From contig JAVXUO010001497.1 of the NCBI GenBank assembly GCA_033065855.1, positions 1-64,000 on the forward strand: 64,000 bases of DNA, written 5' to 3'. Origin of the DNA: Escallonia rubra (Eukaryota > Streptophyta > Magnoliopsida > Escalloniales > Escalloniaceae). Positions within the stretch are counted from its first letter, which is position 1. The number at the start of each line of letters is the position of its first letter. The notes beneath the pieces were generated by a model. The model had not been told where the DNA came from. It saw nothing but the letters and a program-made list of their open reading frames with translations, and did not search any database. The position numbers and the translations under genes were made by a program. Shown here one piece after another: positions 1 through 11,820 of the stretch.

Positions 1-1639
1 ACAAACTTGATTGTAGGCATAATTGCAAGAGGTATCCTACAATTTATTGCCTGTTGATCACATTAAGTCAGTCAAGAAGTGAATCTTGCAGATTTAGTAG
101 ATTAAAATGTACAGTAAAGCGCAATTTGATTTAGAATCTAAATAGAAGGAACCAGCATCTCAACTATAAAACGATTTGGTATCCAACTAGTGATGCATCT
201 AAATCTAGCCCTTTGTCAACTTGGTTTTGTTATCCATCAGATAAGAGAAAGGGGAAAAAGGTGTTTGGCTACAAACTACAACGGATTAGTGAAACAGATG
301 TTGAGAGCATGCAATGGCAACAATTAAAAAACAACAAAATGGAGGCATGGAGAACAAGCAGAAAGAAGGGCTGGGGATCTTAAAGATAACTGGGTGTGTA
401 TAAATACAGATTATAAGAAGAAGATAAAGTTAGTCGGCATAATGGTATAGGGTTGCAAAGCATTCACTTAGTAACTTAAATTTTAAGATAATTATGGGTT
501 GGTAAAACAGAAAGTGATCAATAGTGATTTAAAAAAATATATCAAGTAAAGATGGATTTGAAGACTCGTGAGAAGTAGAAACTGAAAATATTAATGCAAT
601 CAAGAGGAGTACAAGGTGCAATAAAAGGAGGACAAGATAGAGATAGTAATGAAGATGGTTTTGCTGCTAAGAAAAGCACAAGCCAGACTTGGCAGTAATA
701 CTAGCATGAGTGCATAATGTTTGTGCATATGTGGATAAACAAAACCTATAAAAGTGAATCCAAACCCTAGAGTTCCCACTTTGGAATTATTTTGAAGGCT
801 TTCCTGTGGGACCCTAGCTGTAGCTTTTCTTAAGGTCCCTTGCTTCAGTACTCTCAAGGTTCGGAATGGTGCTCCACTGCTCCTGGTGTTTAGATAAATT
901 AAATTGAACTGTCTAGTCTCTTCATCCCTCTGAAACTGAATCCATGCTGTAAATGCGGGCAGAACCATTTTTTGTGCTTTAGAAATTAAGTTGAGCACAA
1001 AAACAGACAGTGGATATAGTAATAAGGTAGCTTTAGAGAATTACGTGCATCAAAGACTATAATTCAGATGAAATTAGCGACATAATGTGTAAAAAACAAC
1101 ATGTAGATTGAAGGTGAGCTGAAGCGATGAAAGAAGACTAGATGGTGTATTATTTACTCAAATAAATGGTCTTTTAGATAAACCTGAATTGCAAAATTAT
1201 TCAGTTCAACCTCTATCCTTCCATTTCAGGCAGTAACCTAGAGTCAAAAAATCACTACATCCTAGATAAGGTGGAACCCAAGCTTCTTATCTAGCATCAA
1301 TGCATTATATTTATGAGCAAGGCATAATTAGCATCCAATTGAGCTATGCGCACTTGATAATGGTTTAAAGAAAATCCCTACAGCTCCTACACAGCAAATC
1401 GTAATTCATCTTTCTATAATTGTTATCAACTAACCACAACAACCAAACCATTATATGACATTGTTGTTCTCGGTGTCTAGAATTTTGCTCACGTCGCACG
1501 CTATGCAAATATAAGTTATAGAACCTAGCACCGGATCAACTATAATTATCTAAGGTACATGCATTTCATATTTAAAGTCACCTACTTAGTCATAAAAAGA
1601 AGAAAGTTGCATATATCAGATGGGCAGTAGAAGACATAC
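1..1639 (-). other. ERO1 intron 2 (at least 1.6 kb), no recognised exon
   Basis: AT-rich sequence downstream of ERO1 exon 2 in the direction of transcription. A 132-codon minus-strand frame at 600-998 has no recognisable family and ends in hydrophobic low-complexity sequence; I do not call it a gene. I looked for the cysteine-rich ERO1 exon 3 here and did not find it. Confidence 0.5.
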
Positions 1640-2668
1640 CTTGAAGTACCGGAAAAACGGGCTTCTAACAAGCTCATGGAGCAATGGATGCAAAACATCC
1701 TCGTTAAGATGGTCTACTGTCTCAAAATTACAACAACAGTCCTCTACTATCCCGCTATATCTATGAGCGTCCTGCACAATTTCCATGAAATCAAATTCCC
1801 ATTCAATAAACAGGTATCAGGAAAGAAACTACATCAATCCGAACTCAAGGCAACCCCTCAAGGCTAACAGTCCAATAATTCAAATTTTATACCAAAAGCA
1901 AACCACTTTGGTTAGGCTTTAAAAAATGAATTCAGCAACTCAGCTTAGGAGCCCTTTCACTCACCCCCAAGCAAGCCAACAATTGAGTTATTTTTGAACT
2001 TACAAGGCAACACCACCAATTCTTTAAAAGTGCCTCGTCAATTCTCTCTTCTAATTGGGACAAATTCTTTTCGTGCCAACCAGTGCTCCTTTCGTTTCAT
2101 ATTTTTTGTCCTTTTTGACTTTTTTCCAATTTCAGGATGTAAACGTTATTCTAATTCACTGCTTTTACCCAAGTTTGACTTGTCAAACAAACTCGTTGAT
2201 ACCCGTTTACAATGTGTGTTCAATTCAAGTTCCGAACACTCACGTTCTATCCTAAAAATTCGCAACGAATGGGCCCGATTTTAGCGAGCTCAATATGGGT
2301 ACTTTATCCCGTTACACCTGCACAAGACATTGATGAGGTACCGGGAACTCCCTCCAAACCCAAAAAAATTAATTAAAACTTGGCGTTAAATAGCCATAAT
2401 GATAAAATAACAGAATAGAGATATTTTGGTCCCAGAACATTGTGCAATCAAACGGCGGGAGGAGAAAGATGACTGAGTGAAAGAAATTTACCTGGGCGCA
2501 GTGACAGGATTTGTTACTGCGGGTGAAGAGAGAGATTTTCGGAGAGTTTATGGAAGTGAGTGCGACGGCGAAGAAGACGAGGAAGAGAGCTCCAGCGAGC
2601 CAAGTCCATGGTATCCTGTGATTCTTCTTCCTAGTGTCGATTTCAGGTTCCACCATTACTGGTTTCAA
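1640..2668 (-). CDS. ERO1: ERO1-type endoplasmic reticulum thiol oxidase, first two exons (partial gene)
   Basis: ERO1 is the ER-membrane FAD oxidase that reoxidises protein disulfide isomerase. Exon 1 (2492-2668, 59 codons) starts at the ATG at 2668 and encodes a basic stretch, one membrane segment (about residues 20-40) and a lumenal SCHCAQ, then a GTAAAT donor. Exon 2 (1640-1771, 44 codons) follows a CAG acceptor and ends FFRYFK before a GTATGT donor; it contains EDCCCNFETVD, close to the family motif EDCCCDYETVD (N and F replace D and Y here). Both junctions are phase 0. The next exon expected (VKLWCDCPFWPDDG-like) is not visible down to position 1, so the rest must lie beyond the left edge or be lost. 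A second in-frame ATG (codon 5) is an alternative start. Identity is confident; completeness is unknown. Confidence 0.85.
1772..2491 (-). other. ERO1 intron 1
   Basis: This interval lies between a GTAAAT donor (complement of 2491 downward) and a TGCAG acceptor just above 1771. It is AT-rich with a pyrimidine-rich stretch near 2060-2150. No separate gene is seen in it. Confidence 0.7.
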
Positions 2669-3400
2669 CTGAGCAATGCTTTGTATCTTTAAAAAGCCCT
2701 TGTTAACAGCAATTTGGTTGCAGAGAAAATCTGGGGAAATGGCCGACTATTTAAGGTTTCACTTTCCTAGGGAGTTTCCCCGGTTAAGGTTTTAGGTTAG
2801 AAATCTATGGATCCAAATTCCGCGGGTACCATAGATTTCTGTTATTACTATTTGATTATTTGACTAAACGAAGAAAGATGTAGAATTCTTGTCTTTCGGT
2901 GGTAGATTAAAATAATTGAAAATTGTATACTCCCCGTCACAGGCTTTTACTCATGTTGAGTTCTTCAAGTTTGACTCTAGAAATTTTGTTTGACGTACAA
3001 AGGGGGTGATGTATTATGTAGGGTTACCATTTGGATTGGGTTTTTATGAGTTTAATCAACCCGGTTTAAGAACATATAACTTATAAGATCGTATATAACC
3101 CAACTCATTTGTTCGACATTCTTAGTTTTAGAAACATGTCATGAGTTTATCATTGACAACATATTATAGACTTGATTACAAGCTAGCAAAAGGGTATTCC
3201 TACACGCATGAAGCTGGGCCTTGGCCCAAGCTATTTCAAGCCTAATTTCAAATATTGTTCGAAAAATTAATTAATCAGACTCAATCTATTTAGTTATTAC
3301 TCAATAATAGTTAGCATATTGATTGAACTTGTTTATTGATTTGATCGAGATACATGTCTATGATCAGCTTAAATTTTCAATCCCCCCCCCCCCCCCTTTC
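2669..3400. other. Upstream region of ERO1, intergenic
   Basis: Probable promoter and 5' region of the ERO1 gene followed by AT-rich intergenic DNA, ending in a poly-C run of about 15 bases near 3383. No gene or clear transposon ends are seen. Confidence 0.4.
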
Positions 3401-3479
3401 CCTCCTTTAGGGTTGCTTGATTAGTTACAAAAAAAACCATGGACCTAGACCTAAACCTAAACATCTCAAGCCGAACATC

Positions 3480-3840
3480 CAGATTCCAAGCGCCTAAGCC
3501 AAAGGGAGGATGCTTCGTTTTTGGAAAACCAAGTCATCGTGTTGCTTAATGCAATTACAAGAATGAAGGCTACGAGTGGCTGAGGTGAATGATTTTGTTG
3601 TTGTGGTTCTCTTTGAAGTGAAAACTGTTACTAGGAAGATTCTGGGGTGGTTGACTCTAATGCCACAAGGCACATCGGGGGCAATCGAAGTGTTTTAACC
3701 TCATACATTCCAGTAAGTGAAGGCGGACAACAACTGTTCATTAAAGACTCTAGAGCTACTTTAGTAATAGACAATGGCAAAATGAACTTGAAGCTCACAT
3801 CTGGGAAGACTCTATCCTTGGCTGATGTCTGCACGTGCTG
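3480..3840 (+). pseudogene. copia gag knuckle and protease remnant
   Basis: A degenerate CCHC knuckle (CFVFGKPSHRVA, then a stop, then CNY) is followed by a protease-like stretch with VDSNATRHIGG, which corresponds to the usual VDSGATRHIC motif. In the catalytic triplet G has become N. The frame 3647-3841 (63 codons) continues with LADVCTC, where the family has a DVLHVP-like segment, and is then cut by the hAT-like insertion. Confidence 0.65.
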
Positions 3841-3844
3841 ACAT

Positions 3845-4995
3845 TTAGACCTAGCGAAAAATTACCCGGATTTATGGGTCCACCTAACCTGTTTAAAAAT
3901 ACCTAGGTAAGGGTACCAAAAATCAAGACACGTTAAAATTTTACCCATACCAGGACTAGCCCATAAATCCTGGTTCGGTCCAGGCAGGGTACGTGTTACC
4001 CTGGTTTACCCAGATTTTGATACGATACAGATTTAGGCTTAGCGGGTTCAGACTCATTTATCTCATCCCCATCTATTTTCCTCCGTCGCCCCTCCTTTCT
4101 CTCTATCTCTCTGCCGCCCTTCTCACTTTCAACCCGCCGTCGCCCCTCTTTCCAGCCATCGCCCCCCCCCCCCCCTTCAGTTATCGTCCACCCCATAGTC
4201 CACATACCGAGTCCACACGGCAACTGTAGATCCACTATCCGGATGTTGTCGATGCATTGTTGATCAACCATCCACACGTCGTTGATCCACCATCGTAGAT
4301 CTACCATCGTAAATCTACCATCCACATGCCAAAGATCCACCTCGATCCTTCCCCTATTTCAGAGATTGACCCAGAGTGTGTTGATCCATCGGCCACACGT
4401 CGTCGATCCACCACCATGGATCTACCGTCCACACGTCGCAGATCCACATCGACCCATTGCCGCAAATCTACCATCCACATGCTACAGATTCACCGTTGAT
4501 CCTTCCCCCAGTTCAGAGATGGATCCACCGTCTATCAATCGACAATCTACATGTCGTCGATCCAGCGCTACAGATTTACCGTCCATACACTACAGATCCA
4601 CCTTTGATCTTCCCCATATTCTATTTGTTAGTTGTTATTTGTTGTTTTTTTTTTTTTTTTTGTTATTTGTAACTACTTAAAACTAAGTTATTAATTTATC
4701 TCAAAACAAATAATTCCTCTAACAACAAAGTAATAAAGAATTCCTCTAACAACAAGTAATATTCTTAGTAGTAAAATAGAAAGAAGCAAGTATTAGAAAA
4801 TATGTATTCTATCATAATTAGAACAAAAAAGAATAAAATTTTGAAATTTTAGGGTTTACCAACAGGTTTACCCAGACAACCCGAGTAAGATACAGGTGTA
4901 AGTAAGGACTACTAGGAAAAATTCGGGTAATTTTTACTCAGACCCGTTTCGGCCTAGTATTAACTGTACCTGATGGGTCGACCCGTTTGCCAGGT
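3845..4995. mobile_element. hAT-like non-autonomous element, approximate ends
   Basis: The left end begins near GACCTAGCGAAAAATTACCC. The right end, read on the minus strand, begins GACCTGGCAAACGGGTCGAC, and the GACCTGGCAAACGGGT start recurs at about 44826 in another element. It carries no transposase. I did not find a convincing 8 bp duplication, so the boundaries are approximate. Its centre holds the short repeats annotated separately. It sits inside the copia protease-integrase interval. Confidence 0.5.
4205..4615. repeat. Degenerate short tandem repeats (ATCCACC / TCTACC / CACACGTCG)
   Basis: A run of related words such as GATCCACC, ATCTACCGTCC and CACACGTCG recurs about every 20-40 bases. 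The open frames across it are products of the repeat and I do not count them as genes. Confidence 0.6.
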
Positions 4996-4999
4996 CAAA

Positions 5000-5650
5000 T
5001 AGCATTCATTGGAACCTGAATTCTTTGTTTATTCTATGAAAAATTAGGTGAAACTTTCGTTTGATTCTAATAAGGTTCCTTTGACCAAGGGTGGAGTATT
5101 TGTTGGCAAAGGTTATGAATGAGAATGCAAGTACATGTTCTATTTCCTTGGTTGATTGCCTTGATGCTTAGCATGCTAGGTTAGGACATGTAAACTTTTC
5201 ATGTATCAAGAAAATGAAACATTTAGGAACACGAAGGATATAAAAATTACCAAAATCGAGAAATTCAAGTATGTGTTGAACCCAAACCAACCAAGAAAAC
5301 TTTTAAGCCAATGACCAAAAGAGAAACCGAACAAGTTACTCTAGTTTACATAGAGTTACGAGATATGTCAAGGAATATTTTGTAGAAGTAGTAAGAAATA
5401 TTATATCATTTTTGCAGATGACGGATTTAGGTAAACCAAGGAATACCTCCTTAGATGTAAGGATGAAACTGAAGAGAAGTTCACTACTTATAAGGCTGAG
5501 GTTGAGAACAAGTTTGATAAGTAAATAAAAAGGTTAGATCTGATGGATCAAGCGACTATGATCTGGACCCTTTAAAACATTTTTGTGGAAAGAATGGAAT
5601 AGTTCATAAGGTGAAACCCTTATCCTCTCGAGTTTAAAATAATTTAAAAA
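5000..5650 (+). pseudogene. copia integrase remnant
   Basis: Stop-interrupted reading on the plus strand gives fragments typical of copia integrase, including VRTCKLF (from the ARLGHVNF motif) and TYKAEVENKFDK followed by IKRL, where the family has TYKAEVENQ...KIKRIRSDRGGE. Several stops and shifts make it inactive. The segment ends where the LTR-like repeat is inserted. Confidence 0.6.
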
Positions 5651-5699
5651 AAAAACCTAGTTTTTAGATTTTGAGTAGGATTTCTAATCATGCCAAGTC

Positions 5700-5900
5700 C
5701 ACACTCGTGGCCAAGAAAGGGGTGAGGTAGCCTTAAGTGTGTTTTCTAGTAGGCCAAAGGATGCAACAAAGGCCAATCATGCATGCAAAGGCTGCCAAGG
5801 CCTCGTGCGCTCTAAAGGCTGCTAAGGCCACGGTTGCCTAGGCCAAGGCAAGGCCCTGATAAGGCCATACCATGGTTGGCCTTAGCCTTGGCTTTGTTAT
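5700..5900. repeat. AGGCC/AAGGC-rich low-complexity block
   Basis: The words AAGGCC, GGCCAAGG and AAGGCTGC recur irregularly about every 15-20 bases. I see no gene. It lies between the copia integrase remnant and the LTR-like repeat. Confidence 0.45.
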
Positions 5901-5929
5901 AGAGTCAATGAGCTAGTGATAGACATGTC

Positions 5930-7240
5930 ATAAAACAACCTGGGGGAGGAGATAGGGTTTTCAAACAGTAATGGGGTATTTAAACTAAACAACAAGCATG
6001 TATTTCAATTAAACTAATTAACAATTTCAACCAATATGCTAACTAACAATCGCAAACAATTATAAAGCAGTAAGTAAAAAAGATTAACTTATAAATGCTT
6101 GACAAGGAGATTTAAATGGTCCAGCTTGAACTACCCTTAAGCCTAAATCGACTTCTTTAAGGAAGTTCCTTACAAGAGCAATAAACTCCACTAAAAACAT
6201 TCTTCTTCCGGGCCAAGACCAAAACCCTTATAAACAGTTGGTTATATCCCCACACCAAGCCCATGTCCATAAATCTAACCAAGACTTGATAACCCAAGCT
6301 TTGATCACAATCATTTTACAAAAATTAATCGTTTATAAAGAAATCCTCTTAGAAGGAAATGAGTACGAATAAAACTCTAGTACAGTAGAGAGATGGAAAA
6401 ATTGATGACTTGAAGACATTCACTCTCATTCAAATAATTGTTCGAAAAGATGCTCTCATTGATGATATAAAATCATGAAGATGAGGAGATAAATTTTAGT
6501 CCTTGAGACTTGATGTTTCTCTAATGAATGGGGTCAGAATATGCTTTCTGTAGTGTATAATGAAGCCCTAAATTATTTTATGATATAAAATAAATGCGTT
6601 ATAGGAGGATTTAACATGATTTTAGCAAAATCAAGCGCTATTTCAAATCGAGGAGCTTACAATGACTATAACAAAATGCATCAACTACAATCCACTTTTA
6701 GAGGCCTGTTGACCCAATATAATGGGCAGTATTGCCAATGAAGTCAATTGCTATGGTTATCTCACGAAAATTACCTTCTTATTTTGAGTATAACTTCTCC
6801 AGAAAAATATAATTAAAGGGTCGTTTTTTTTTTCTTTTCTTTTTTTTTTGTTTGAAAAGATAAAGAATTGGTTTATTAGAATATGAGAAGATTACTCGAA
6901 AATCATTTTAGAAATAGCTCCAAAGTTTTTTTTTATTTTTCATGAAACACACTTGTTTGAAAGATTTTGAACTCACATGCTTTGCATGAGGTGTCCTAAG
7001 ATCATTCTAGGCCATAATCATTAATCCAACCAGCAAACCAAGACTAGATATATACATAATAGTAAAAATCAATCTCAAGTGTTTGATTCCAAACCACATG
7101 TCCAATTTCTCAAATATGTCTTCATGAGTGTCTATGTATATACCTATTAAGCATCAACTTAAAGCACATATTAGAAAACAATCAATATGTTATTATCATC
7201 AAAACAAGATGTAAGCCTAGGTTATCCAATCATAGGGTTA
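5930..7240 (-). repeat. LTR-like interspersed repeat, copy A (inverted)
   Basis: The complement of this stretch aligns along its length with 12960-14310. Shared landmarks are TTAACCCTATG followed by GGATAACCTAG near one end, CATCTTGTTTTGATGATAA, GATATCCCCACACCAAGC (on this strand), the ATGATCTTACATCATTGA region, and a terminal run of Cs followed by GTTGTTTTAT. The layout and size suggest a solo LTR, but I found no flanking duplication. Divergence between the copies is high, so both are old. It interrupts the copia element. Confidence 0.6.
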
Positions 7241-7299
7241 AACTGACCATATTCAAGAAAATTAGCGAAACGAAAAATGAACTTTATGAAAACCATATG

Positions 7300-8465
7300 T
7301 CAAATACCTTAAAGTGTGGGGGTTACTTGCCAAGTTTATGCTTCCTGAACCTAGGAAGAGGCAAAAAAGCTATAAGACCTCTAATCACTTATTTATAGGT
7401 TATGCTGAGCATAGTGCTGCTTACTGGTTCTTGGTTCTTAATACTGATGTCCTGAATACCGAGACCATCACAAAATTAAAGAATGTTAACTTCTCTGAGT
7501 ATATGTTTCCTTTCAAATCAAGGGTGCATAGACCTATTCAAATAACTGAAAATGGGGGAACTCGGGATATAGATTTAGAATTGCAAGTATGTAGGAAGAC
7601 TATAAGAAGACCTATTTGGAGATGATTTCAGTACCTTCTTGATGGATAATGATCCACTAACTTCTCGTGAGGCTGTGAGTCATCTGGATACTACCTTTTG
7701 GCGAGAGACTATAAATAGTGAGATAATATAAATTGTGACAAATCACAAGTCAGAATTCAAGAGAAAGATGAAATCTAATGGTAAGACCGAGAAATTTAAA
7801 ACTAGGTTGGTAGAAAAGGGTTATAAACAGAATAAAGACCTCGACTACTTTATTTCTATTTACGAGTTGCTAGAACTTCCTTTGCAAAAGTGTTGATTGC
7901 TTTAACACAACTCAAAAAATTATTATACACCAAACTAATTTTAAGACTGCATTCCTCGATGAAATTTGGAGGAAAAGATATACATAGAACAACTTGAAAG
8001 GTTTGTATCTCCAGGGAACGAAAGCAAGTTATGTAAATTGGTGAAGTCTTTATATTGTCTTAAGCAAGCCCTTAAGTAATGTCATGGTAATTGTGATAGT
8101 GTGATGACTAGTAGTGGGTATAAAATGAATGAGGCGGATAAATGCATATGCACCAAGTATGATAATAGCAACATTGGACTTGATTTTTTGCTTATATGTT
8201 GATGTATGCTTATAATTCGTACGAGCCTTGAGGTGATTAATGAGACCAAAACTTTTCTATCCTCTAAGTTTGATAGGACTTAGGCAAAGGCATGTGATAC
8301 TTGGTAGTAAATTAGCTAGAATTCATGATGCATACATAATTTTTACAAGAGCACCTTTTGGAGAAAGTGTTCAAGAAATTTAGACATTTTGAGGCTTTCA
8401 CTATTGGTACACAAAAAAAATCTAGCTTACACCTACTGAAAAATACAGGTAGTAATGTATCATAA
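7300..8465 (+). pseudogene. copia integrase C-terminus and reverse transcriptase remnant
   Basis: The frame 7314-7625 reads VWGLLAKFMLPEPRKR then IGYAEHSAAYWFLVLNTDVL, the usual end of copia integrase. Further on, out of frame with each other, come FKTRLVEKGYKQ (fingers, family KARLVAKGFKQ), LVKSLYCLKQALK (family LVKSLYGLKQAPKQW) and a CLYVDDMLI-like block broken by a stop. These are the order and motifs of copia reverse transcriptase, with many stops. Confidence 0.75.
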
Positions 8466-8470
8466 ACTAA

Positions 8471-8966
8471 GGCCCTGTTTGACACAAAAAATAAAAATTC
8501 TAGTTTTTTTTTTTCAGTTTTGGAAATTAGAAAAAAAAGTTGCGTTTGGTAACCAAATTTTTTTCTTCTTCAGATTAAAAAACCAGCTTTTAAACTAAAG
8601 AAGAAGAAAAAAAAAACTCCAAAAATGAGTTTTTTTTTTTTTTAGACCACCACCGCCACCCTCTCGGCCCACTGTCGGCAGCCACCGCCCACCGCCGGTT
8701 ACCACCGCCGACCGGCAGCCACCTCCGGCCACCACCACCAGCGGTTGCCGGCGGCCAACTCCGACCATCATCGTCGGCGGCAATCTCCGGCGACCACAAC
8801 CGTCAGCCAAAAAACTCAAAATAAAAAATAAAAAATGGGTTATCAAACACCCAAATAAAAACTGAGTTATCAAACATCCACTTGTTTTTGTAAAAAAAAA
8901 ATATTAGGCTGCTCTTTAATGTTTTTTAAAAAACTGAAAAAAAAAAAAGTGTTATCAAACAGAGTC
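8471..8966. mobile_element. Tourist-type (PIF/Harbinger) MITE
   Basis: The left end reads GGCCCTGTTTGACAC. The right end, complemented, reads GACTCTGTTTGATAACAC. Both ends are bordered by TAA (8468-8470 and 8967-8969), the target triplet of this superfamily. The inside is A/T-run rich with a GC-rich core (CCACC/CCGCC words). It encodes nothing and is inserted in the copia element between reverse transcriptase and RNase H. Confidence 0.7.
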
Positions 8967-8974
8967 TAAGTATG

Positions 8975-9540
8975 CCCCAAGTGATTGGTGACCTAATGTA
9001 CTTGATGATTGCACCTCACTTGATATAGCCTATGCAGTTAACAGACTTAGGGACACAACAAAACCCTAATACAAATCATTGGACTTTGTTGACTGAAGTG
9101 CTTAAGTATCTTACGGGAACTATGGATTTTGAGTTATTCTACAGTGGGAAACCTACAATATTAGAGGTGTCTTGTGATACCAACTGGAATTTTGATTCAA
9201 ATAAGACCAGCTCTAGTAGTGGCTACATCTTTACCCTAAGAGCTAGTGCAATTTCTTGAAAATCTTGCAAACTTATACATTCCACTACGAAATCTGAGTT
9301 TGTAGCCATAGAGAACACAAGTTCTGAAGCAAAATGGCTCAAAAACCTGTTAGCAGACATCACTCTACGAGCAAGACCAATTCCATTTGTGTCACTGCGT
9401 TGCAATAGACAAGCTGCGATGGACACTCAAAGAATAAAAACTATAATGGCAAGAGCAGGCATATATTATCATAAGATAGCTATTGAAATGATGGGACTAT
9501 ATCTCTTAACTAAGCAAAGTCAAAATTAAATCTTGCGGGT
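8975..9540 (+). pseudogene. copia RNase H remnant
   Basis: Plus-strand reading gives HWTLLTEVLKYLTGTMDFEL, a CDTNWNFD block (family CDANW), SGYIFTL, then after a stop KSEFVAIENTSSEAKWL (family ESEFIALxxAxxEAxWL). This order is diagnostic of copia RNase H. Stops follow the AIS segment and occur near the end of the domain. Confidence 0.75.
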
Positions 9541-9659
9541 CCACTTACTAAACCATTTTGCAAGATACATGTGTGTAATACATCAAGGGCTGGAACATAT
9601 GCATATTACAGGACCAAATTGATGGAAACAAACCTATGCCAATGATAATGCCCGGGTGT

Positions 9660-10590
9660 ATGTTCATACAGGTAATAATAAGTTATTAGGTGGTCTATCA
9701 AGGAACTATTCTTTTATATCTCTATTCAGCCCATTCCTAGGGTGAATGATAATGCATTTCTACAATGAATGTGATTAAGCTTTAAGCTATTAATGGTTTT
9801 CCATAGACCTCGTTTAGGTGGTGTTTACAGTTGTAATACACACTTGATGGAGTCAACTATGTAGGTGTGGAGGTGGGGCCGCCTCCTATGAGTACATAGG
9901 CATGTCCTCTAGAGCACTCATAAAATTCCCGGTATGGTGCATGGCCAAAATGTGCCAAGCTGCGAGAAACAACCTTGCTTAGAGAACTTAGCGTGGGTGA
10001 TATGTATTATGGCTCACTTTCGGGAATGAGGTTCAAAGAAATGTTAAATTTCACCAAATATATGTGGTGCAAAGGTTAATTACTCTATGCATAGGTTCAT
10101 AGTCCATAAGACGCCAAAGTTTACGCGCTACTTTCTCGTGTTCCTTTTATTTGTACCTTGTTTGTTCTTTCATTTTGCCTTTGAAATATGTGGGGAATTG
10201 CATCTAGATTTATGGTATTTGAAAGTTGTTTTGTTAAAAACTTCTTGTCCCACGTGTTAGCTTGAGAGACATTTAATTAGTTTATAACCGACAATCTATT
10301 ACGAACTTTGTAAAACAAGCTAGCATATAGGTACTCCCATGTGCAAGTGAGCAAGCCATATGAGAAAATTATGCGAAAACCCAATAAATCAGGAAATTAT
10401 GAGGGCATATCAGAAAATTATGCGGACACCCAATAAATCAGGCGCCTTACGTGTTTCTTCTGTGGGGGAGGGGGGAGGGGGGAGGGAAAATGCAACCCAA
10501 AATGCCTGCATGTGGGTACTCAGTTAAGGCTCGTTTCTGCTACTCATTTGTTTATCACTTGTAGAAATTTTGGGCCTCTGATAATTACTT
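9660..10590. other. Intergenic, tail of copia element and unknown sequence
   Basis: This may contain the decayed 3' LTR of the copia element. No LTR ends could be fixed. A short G-rich run (GGGGGAGGGG-like) occurs near 10465. I see no gene. Confidence 0.3.
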
Positions 10591-10593
10591 AAA

Positions 10594-11817
10594 GGATCAT
10601 TTGCACATAAAACCCTATAGTTTGAGAGTATGTGCGCATTTCACCTTACTATTTCAATTTTGGCTCAATTCACCACATCGTTTCTCAATTTGTGTTTAAT
10701 TTACCAATTGACGGCTGAACTGCAATTTCTTGGATGCCCGTCAAATTTTCAAGGATAAAATTGTAACTTTGCCCTTTTTTCCTATCATGACAGCCATGTC
10801 ATTTCAGTATCTCTCAACCCCCCCACCCGACACCCTGCCTTCAACCCCCACCCCCTGCCTTGCCTGCCCAGAGAGCACCACCACCATCTAAACCGAACCA
10901 CCACTCTCAAGTCTCAACACCCACTCTCTATCCACCATCACCGCATACACCATCACCATCAACATCACCATCACCGCACACACCAAAAAGCCATTCTATC
11001 TCCTTTCCCAACTGCCACTATCCCTTTAATACCCCCAATTACATCTAGATCCACCAGATCTACCACACCAAAAAGTCACCATAATCGTCGCGAAGCCCAT
11101 GGCCGCACTGCAGCAATACTTCATCCACGACTACAAACCCCACCGGCATCGGGCAATAGACTGCCAGTTCATGGCCCAGCCTGGTGCTACAGGCCAGTCC
11201 CCTTCCACATCACGACGGCGGCACCAGGTTTGATGCTAAGCATATGTAGATCTGTGAGGGAGGTGCTAGATTTGAAACATTATGGAAAGGGGAGAGCTTT
11301 TGGGTTGTGACTTTGTTGTTACGGCTGTGTAGTGTGGTTGTGGCGGTGGTTGTGTATGAAAGGTTGATGGTATTATGTGTAACGAGCGGCAAAGGTAATG
11401 GTACTGTGGTGGTGGCAGAATCAGGTACGCATGGTGATGGTGGTGGTGGCGGCAGAAAAAATGGGTATGGTGGTGTTGTTGGCGGCGACGGCAGAAGTAG
11501 GTATGGTAGTGTTGGTGGGCGGTGGATCAACTGAAACATGAAGGGGAAGATGAAGATGGTCAAATCTTGACCTGGTTCCCACGTGTCAACCCATTATTGG
11601 CAAATGCTGATGACGTGGCTGCCATGATGGGAAAAAGGGGAAGTTACAATTTTATCCCTGAAAATTTGACGGGCATCCAAGAAATTGGAGTTATGCCCGT
11701 TAATTGGTAAATTTAACACAAATTAAGAAATAATGAGGTGAATTGAGCCAAAATTAAAACCCGGAGATGAAATGCGCACATACCTTCAAACTATAGGGTT
11801 TTATGTGCAAATGATCC
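10594..11817. mobile_element. Long-TIR non-autonomous element (Mutator-like)
   Basis: Both ends carry a long inverted repeat of roughly 200 bp starting GGATCATTTGCACATAAAAC. Further in, AATTTGACGGGCATCCAAG at the right is matched by its complement at the left. Flanks are TTACTTAAA and TTTATTAAA, a 9 bp duplication with two mismatches. The core is CACCATC/GGTGGTG-rich and gives long meaningless frames on both strands. There is no transposase. Confidence 0.65.
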
Positions 11818-11820
11818 TTT

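Larger units (their letters stand above)
3400..9660 (+). mobile_element. Decayed Ty1-copia retrotransposon with three nested insertions
   Basis: Pol segments appear in copia order on the plus strand: CCHC knuckle and protease (about 3480-3840), integrase (about 5000-5650), integrase end with the GYAEHSAAYWF motif (7300-7640), reverse transcriptase (7640-8460), RNase H (8975-9540). All carry stops and frameshifts, so it cannot make its proteins. The order is broken by three later insertions: a hAT-like element (about 3845-4995), an LTR-like repeat in inverse orientation (about 5930-7240) and a Tourist-type MITE (8471-8966). I could not fix its own LTRs. It is an old copy, judged by stop density and by what has inserted into it. 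Confidence 0.8.

Noticed and set aside
600..998. 132-codon minus-strand frame as an ERO1 exon
   Set aside because: It has no ERO1 motif (no CxxC-type cysteine pattern, no FAD-binding segment) and no convincing splice borders.
3996..4680. Open frames around 4.0-4.7 kb
   Set aside because: They are created by the CCACC/GATCCACC short repeats inside a hAT-like element.
7300..9540. Functional copia polyprotein
   Set aside because: It has many stops and shifts and three foreign insertions.
11307..11534. Gly-rich 75-codon frame as a glycine-rich protein gene
   Set aside because: It comes from GGTGG repeats in the core of the long-TIR element, with an equally open Pro-rich frame on the other strand.
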